Shown here one piece after another: positions 7,093 through 9,276 of a stretch of 9,276 nt of DNA (position 1 is its first letter; each line of letters opens with the position of its first letter). The translations under genes and the position numbers were made by a program. The DNA comes from Treponema sp. GTDB taxonomy: Bacteria > Spirochaetota > Spirochaetia > Treponematales > Treponemataceae. Location of the stretch: positions 1-9,276 of the forward strand of contig JAEEKM010000028.1 in NCBI GenBank assembly GCA_016282455.1. Reading direction: 5' to 3'. The notes under the pieces were generated by a model. That model did not search any database. It was not told the DNA's origin and worked only from the letters and a program-made list of their open reading frames with translations.

Positions 7093-7093
7093 A
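7078..7093. promoter_or_regulatory. CRP/FNR-type palindrome, site 1
   Basis: TGTGAAATCTTTCACA matches TGTGA-N6-TCACA exactly, the consensus of the CRP side of the CRP/FNR family. It lies about 18-33 nt downstream of the predicted serC transcript start, where a bound protein would act as a roadblock repressor. Alternatively the transcribed palindrome is a small RNA hairpin. No regulator gene is in the window. Confidence 0.4.
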
Positions 7094-7117
7094 CAAATTT
7101 ACACGCTTTTCACCACA

Positions 7118-7146
7118 ATTTTATCGGTCAGAAAAGATTTAGTCAA
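7118..7146 (-). promoter_or_regulatory. Promoter of the serC-serA operon
   Basis: On the minus strand, TTGACT (7146-7141) and TAAAAT (7123-7118) are separated by exactly 17 bp, each one mismatch from consensus. The expected start is near 7111, giving serC a leader of about 217 nt. This is the best match I found between serC and 7260. Confidence 0.6.
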
Positions 7147-7212
7147 AGCGAATTCCCCAGATTTTTAACTTTTAACCCAAATTTTCCCAAATTCAGGGTC
7201 AAAACATGGTTC

Positions 7213-7230
7213 TTGTGATTTATTTCACAA
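7213..7230. promoter_or_regulatory. CRP/FNR-type palindrome, site 2
   Basis: TTGTGATTTATTTCACAA contains TGTGA-N6-TCACA with one more paired base on each side. It is centred about 110 bp upstream of the predicted serC start and 136 bp from site 1. It could serve serC from upstream or belong to the rightward unit starting near 7396. Confidence 0.4.
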
Positions 7231-7288
7231 TATTTCAACCCCACCCCTTTCATGCCAGGCGACAGGTACAAAGTGATGTCAATAACCA

Positions 7289-7373
7289 TCCAAAAATATG
7301 CATTTTTCCTATTTTCTACAGTCCAAAAATATGCATTTTTCACCCTCTGTACCGTCCAAAAATATGCATTTTT
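7289..7373. repeat. Three direct repeats on an exact 33-bp period
   Basis: Identical 19-bp units TCCAAAAATATGCATTTTT at 7289-7307, 7322-7340 and 7355-7373, separated by two different 14-bp spacers. The unit contains the palindrome ATGCAT within a near-palindromic A-tract/T-tract frame. A 33-bp period is about three helical turns, so bound proteins would sit on one face of the DNA. The last copy directly abuts the -35 region of the rightward promoter at 7396-7401, as expected for operator or iteron sites. Confidence 0.85.
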
Positions 7374-7401
7374 ATTGCAAAAAGAAAAAAGCCCCTATAA
7401 T
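7373..7401 (+). promoter_or_regulatory. Rightward promoter after the 33-bp repeats
   Basis: A perfect TATAAT at 7396-7401. The -35 is poor: TATTGC at 7373-7378 with 17-bp spacing or TTGCAA at 7375-7380 with 15 bp, consistent with a promoter that needs or is controlled by a protein bound at the repeats. Transcription would start near 7408, just ahead of AGAGG (7409-7413) and the ATG at 7418. Confidence 0.5.
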
Positions 7402-7417
7402 ATCATAAGAGGTTATT

Positions 7418-7534
7418 ATGCTAAGACGGAAAGCTTATGAGGACTTGTTAAATTGGAAAAATCATATTAGTTCAGTACAATACAGCCAACGAAGGAATTG
7501 CTATGGTTGGAAAATTTGCATCCGAGCCGTATGA
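7418..7534 (+). pseudogene. Start of a DUF4143-type AAA ATPase gene, broken off
   Basis: The frame opens with AGAGG, 4 nt and ATG, encoding MLRRKAYEDLLNWKNH. This resembles the N-terminus of the ATPases with a C-terminal DUF4143 domain, which continue with an ARR(I/V)GKS Walker A within some 15 residues. Here that continuation is absent; the frame reads 38 residues with no Walker A and stops at 7532-7534. Homology seems to end about codon 16-19 (near 7470), after which DNA of a different origin follows. Expression signals look intact, so a deletion probably removed the rest of the gene. The match is from memory of the family and short, so it is tentative. Confidence 0.45.
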
Positions 7535-7811
7535 AAGATTAAATTCCAAAACAGGCAAAATCGTTCATGTTGCAGACTTGGAGTTTTTTTCAATTTTTGA
7601 CAGAGGTCCTGATTCCAAAATCCCGGTTACTTTCCAGCTTGAAAAAGAGTTCCCGGAAATAAACTGGCATGAAGGTGTGAATAGTGAATTGATTGATAAC
7701 TTTGTAGCCGACCGCCTGACATTGCGAATAAACGATGAACTTCAGGCAAGGGATATTTGGGATAGATGGACTTTCGGGGAGTTTATGGGATTAGAAATAA
7801 TATGTAGTTAA
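7503..7811 (+). CDS. Orphan small protein of 102 residues
   Basis: I do not recognise this protein. It is predicted soluble and acidic, with no signal peptide, membrane segment or cysteine cluster; only Cys101 near the end. Aromatic and charged residues are spread evenly (DLEFFSIFDRGPD, EFPEINWHEG, DIWDRWTFGEF), as in a folded domain. ATG 7503 is well supported by AAGGA 6 nt upstream. It overlaps the broken ATPase frame in another phase and may be transcribed from the 7396 promoter, so it could be the 3' part of a once longer gene joined to foreign start signals, or a complete small gene. A weak stem (GTGAC/GTCGC at about 7831-7847) follows the gene without a convincing T-run. Confidence 0.55.
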   Translation: MVGKFASEPYERLNSKTGKIVHVADLEFFSIFDRGPDSKIPVTFQLEKEFPEINWHEGVNSELIDNFVADRLTLRINDELQARDIWDRWTFGEFMGLEIICS

Positions 7812-7854
7812 TTATTCATACTTTGTTACAGTGACGTTCTTTGTCGCCCTTTGA

Positions 7855-7895
7855 TGTTATAATATCTACAAATAATTCATTTTCTGGTGTATAAT
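7855..7895 (+). promoter_or_regulatory. Two candidate -10 elements ahead of the methyltransferase
   Basis: TGTTATAAT at 7855-7863 is an extended -10 (TGnTATAAT), and a second TATAAT lies at 7890-7895. Neither has a good -35 at 17 bp. The second would start transcription near 7902 and give a leader of about 20 nt. Confidence 0.4.
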
Positions 7896-7921
7896 AAACT
7901 TTTATAGGGGAATTGAAAACT

Positions 7922-8431
7922 ATGGCTGCACGACCGTTTATAAAATGGGTTGGTGGAAAAACTCAACTTTTACCAGAGATTAGACAAAAATATCCTGAAA
8001 ACATAACTAGATATTGTGAACCATTCGTTGGTGGTGGAGCTGTTCTATTCGATGTACTCCAAACATTTCATCCCCAGGAAGTTCTTATAAATGACATCAA
8101 TCCAGAATTAATAAACCTCTATGAAAATATTCGTGATAATTGCGACCAATTAATACAGTTATTAAATCAGTTTCAAACAGAATACCAAGAAACTCCTAAA
8201 GCAGACCGTCAAAATCTCTACCTCGGAAAACGAGCTACATACAATCATTTTATTACCGAAGAAAATCCTGAACATAATCTAGAAAAAGCAGCTCTATTTA
8301 TTTATCTTAATAAGACTTGTTTTAATGGCTTGTACAGAGTTAACCAAAAGGGTTTGTTTAATGTTCCGTATTATGGGCCGGATTTACCAATAGAACCTAA
8401 AAATATAAAACAAGGGAGAAAGAAGAAATGA
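7922..8431 (+). CDS. Truncated D12-class (Dam-like) adenine-N6 DNA methyltransferase
   Basis: N-terminal part of an S-adenosylmethionine-dependent DNA adenine methyltransferase of the D12/Dam group. Visible: FIKWVGGK at 6-13 (motif X, SAM binding), EPFVGGGA at 33-40 (motif I), INDINPELINLY at 56-67 (motif II region) and LNKTCFNGLYRVNQKGLFNVPY at 129-150, the last block usually before target recognition. The family is normally about 260-300 residues, with catalytic (D/N)PPY well after this point. Here the frame ends at residue 169 with a lysine-rich tail and no DPPY, so the protein should be catalytically dead. ATG 7922 fits the family start; TTG at 7913 is an alternative with GGGG very close. 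The stop overlaps the next gene's ATG (ATGA). Probably a decayed methyltransferase rather than a working one. Confidence 0.8.
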   Translation: MAARPFIKWVGGKTQLLPEIRQKYPENITRYCEPFVGGGAVLFDVLQTFHPQEVLINDINPELINLYENIRDNCDQLIQLLNQFQTEYQETPKADRQNLYLGKRATYNHFITEENPEHNLEKAALFIYLNKTCFNGLYRVNQKGLFNVPYYGPDLPIEPKNIKQGRKKK

Positions 8432-9276
8432 ATAATTTTGGTAATATCGCTTATGTTCCAAAAAAGATGGATAATATGTTTATGGGAGACATACCTTTTG
8501 ATACAAATGTGTTTCATCTCTTGTGTGATATTTATGAAGATAATCCTGAAGAATTCCATGAATTCGAGGATTATGCATTTATGACAACAAACACAAAGGA
8601 TATAAAATCTGGGGAAATTCTTTATGCATGGTTTACATTAAATAGGAATTCTGGAGCTACTCAAAAATGGTATAACTCCGATTTTAAAACTAAATCAGAA
8701 TTGGAAGAATTGGGTTTGATTAATTCAATGCAAACAAAGCCAATTTCAACAAATGAAGAAAATTATGAAACAAAAAATAGTCCTTCTCAGGAAACTACAT
8801 CTCCTAAAACAATTAAAATTGCTAAAACACCATGTAAGGTCTTTATAGAACAATTCCCGAAAAATGAAACAATTGAAAATGTATCATTAAAAATACACTT
8901 AATTCCTGACCAAGATGCAATTAAGTGGATTTATGAAGATAATAAAACATTGCATTGTTCAATATGTACTATTTCAGTTGAGCCAGATTGGATACACTTT
9001 GATGATTTTATTAATCATGGATTTATTGAATTTTGGGACTATTGTTTTACTTGTGAAACTCGATGCATGCTTGTATTGCAAAACATAAATCAAACAATAA
9101 TAAAAACTGCTTTAACGCCATTACTAGATGTTATAAATAATAACCGTCCACAATTACCATTTTCAAAATATATGGGGTGTCCTAAAAATCTTTCTATTTT
9201 TGCTACATTACTGCCTTGTACTAATAAATTAGCAATTCCTCTTGAAATAGATTTCGTTCGTTGTTGTGATATACAA
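8428..9276 (+). CDS. Unknown AT-rich gene, N-terminal 283 residues (runs off right edge)
   Basis: I do not recognise this protein. ATG 8428 overlaps the TGA of the truncated methyltransferase, with GGGAG 9 nt upstream, and the frame is open for 283 codons to the window end. Visible: an acidic N-terminal region (about 1-100); a polar, probably flexible linker rich in Ser, Thr, Asn, Gln and Glu at about 103-130; then a second region with two cysteine groups, CSIC (about 176-179) and CFTCETRC (about 206-213), spaced as a possible zinc site. There is no signal peptide, transmembrane segment, ATPase or nuclease motif. Codon use is strongly AT-ended (many ATA, TTA, AAT, AAA), unlike the serine operon, which suggests horizontal acquisition. 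Position beside a methyltransferase remnant allows a restriction or defence role, but nothing in the visible part shows it. Confidence 0.7.
   Translation, partial: MNNFGNIAYVPKKMDNMFMGDIPFDTNVFHLLCDIYEDNPEEFHEFEDYAFMTTNTKDIKSGEILYAWFTLNRNSGATQKWYNSDFKTKSELEELGLINSMQTKPISTNEENYETKNSPSQETTSPKTIKIAKTPCKVFIEQFPKNETIENVSLKIHLIPDQDAIKWIYEDNKTLHCSICTISVEPDWIHFDDFINHGFIEFWDYCFTCETRCMLVLQNINQTIIKTALTPLLDVINNNRPQLPFSKYMGCPKNLSIFATLLPCTNKLAIPLEIDFVRCCDIQ

Noticed and set aside
5869..7218. 449-codon plus-strand open frame opposite serC and its leader
   Set aside because: It mirrors serC codons on the other strand, shows no family features, and crosses the serC promoter region.
7143..7343. Minus-strand frame with repeated KNAYFW residues
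   Set aside because: The repeated residues only reflect the 33-bp DNA repeat read in frame (33 is divisible by 3); no ribosome binding site supports it.
7289..7373. Mini CRISPR array
   Set aside because: Only three 19-bp units with 14-bp spacers, too short for CRISPR; placement beside a promoter fits binding sites better.

Overview
The window looks like spirochaete DNA, most likely from a host-associated Treponema. The reasons are an XPB/ERCC3-type helicase (known in treponemes, otherwise patchy in bacteria), moderate GC in the housekeeping part, and good -35/-10 promoters with purine-rich ribosome binding sites. The genus is an inference; there is no rRNA or other marker gene here.

Layout. 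(1) Positions 1-1246, minus strand: the first 415 residues of the XPB-type helicase, running off the left edge. Its promoter overlaps, back to back, the promoter of (2) an acyl-CoA synthetase-like adenylate-forming enzyme at 1335-2969, plus strand. (3) Positions 2983-3617: eight copies of a hairpin-forming repeat of about 25 bp, mostly at 43-45 bp spacing. They enclose a small GIY-YIG nuclease gene (3098-3382, minus). The copy just upstream of the nuclease is inverted relative to the other seven. (4) Positions 3628-6894, minus strand: an apparent operon serC - serA - unknown gene (DUF5718-like). serC and serA make the first two enzymes of the phosphorylated serine pathway, and the third gene is translationally coupled to serA. 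A good promoter at 7118-7146 gives serC a leader of roughly 217 nt that is rich in hairpins and GC, with two palindromes of the CRP/FNR consensus form nearby.

(5) From about 7280 to the right edge the DNA looks accessory and becomes AT-rich. It begins with three direct repeats on an exact 33-bp period, followed by a promoter, a ribosome binding site and the first residues of what looks like a DUF4143-type AAA ATPase gene that breaks off. Then come a 102-residue orphan ORF, the N-terminal half of a D12-class (Dam-like) adenine methyltransferase that lacks its catalytic DPPY motif, and, overlapping it by ATGA, an AT-rich unknown gene that runs off the right edge.

The serine operon is an ordinary metabolic unit. 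The two parts that most deserve attention are the GIY-YIG gene with its structured repeats, and the remodelled accessory edge with its 33-bp repeats. No tRNA, rRNA, complete insertion sequence or CRISPR array was seen.
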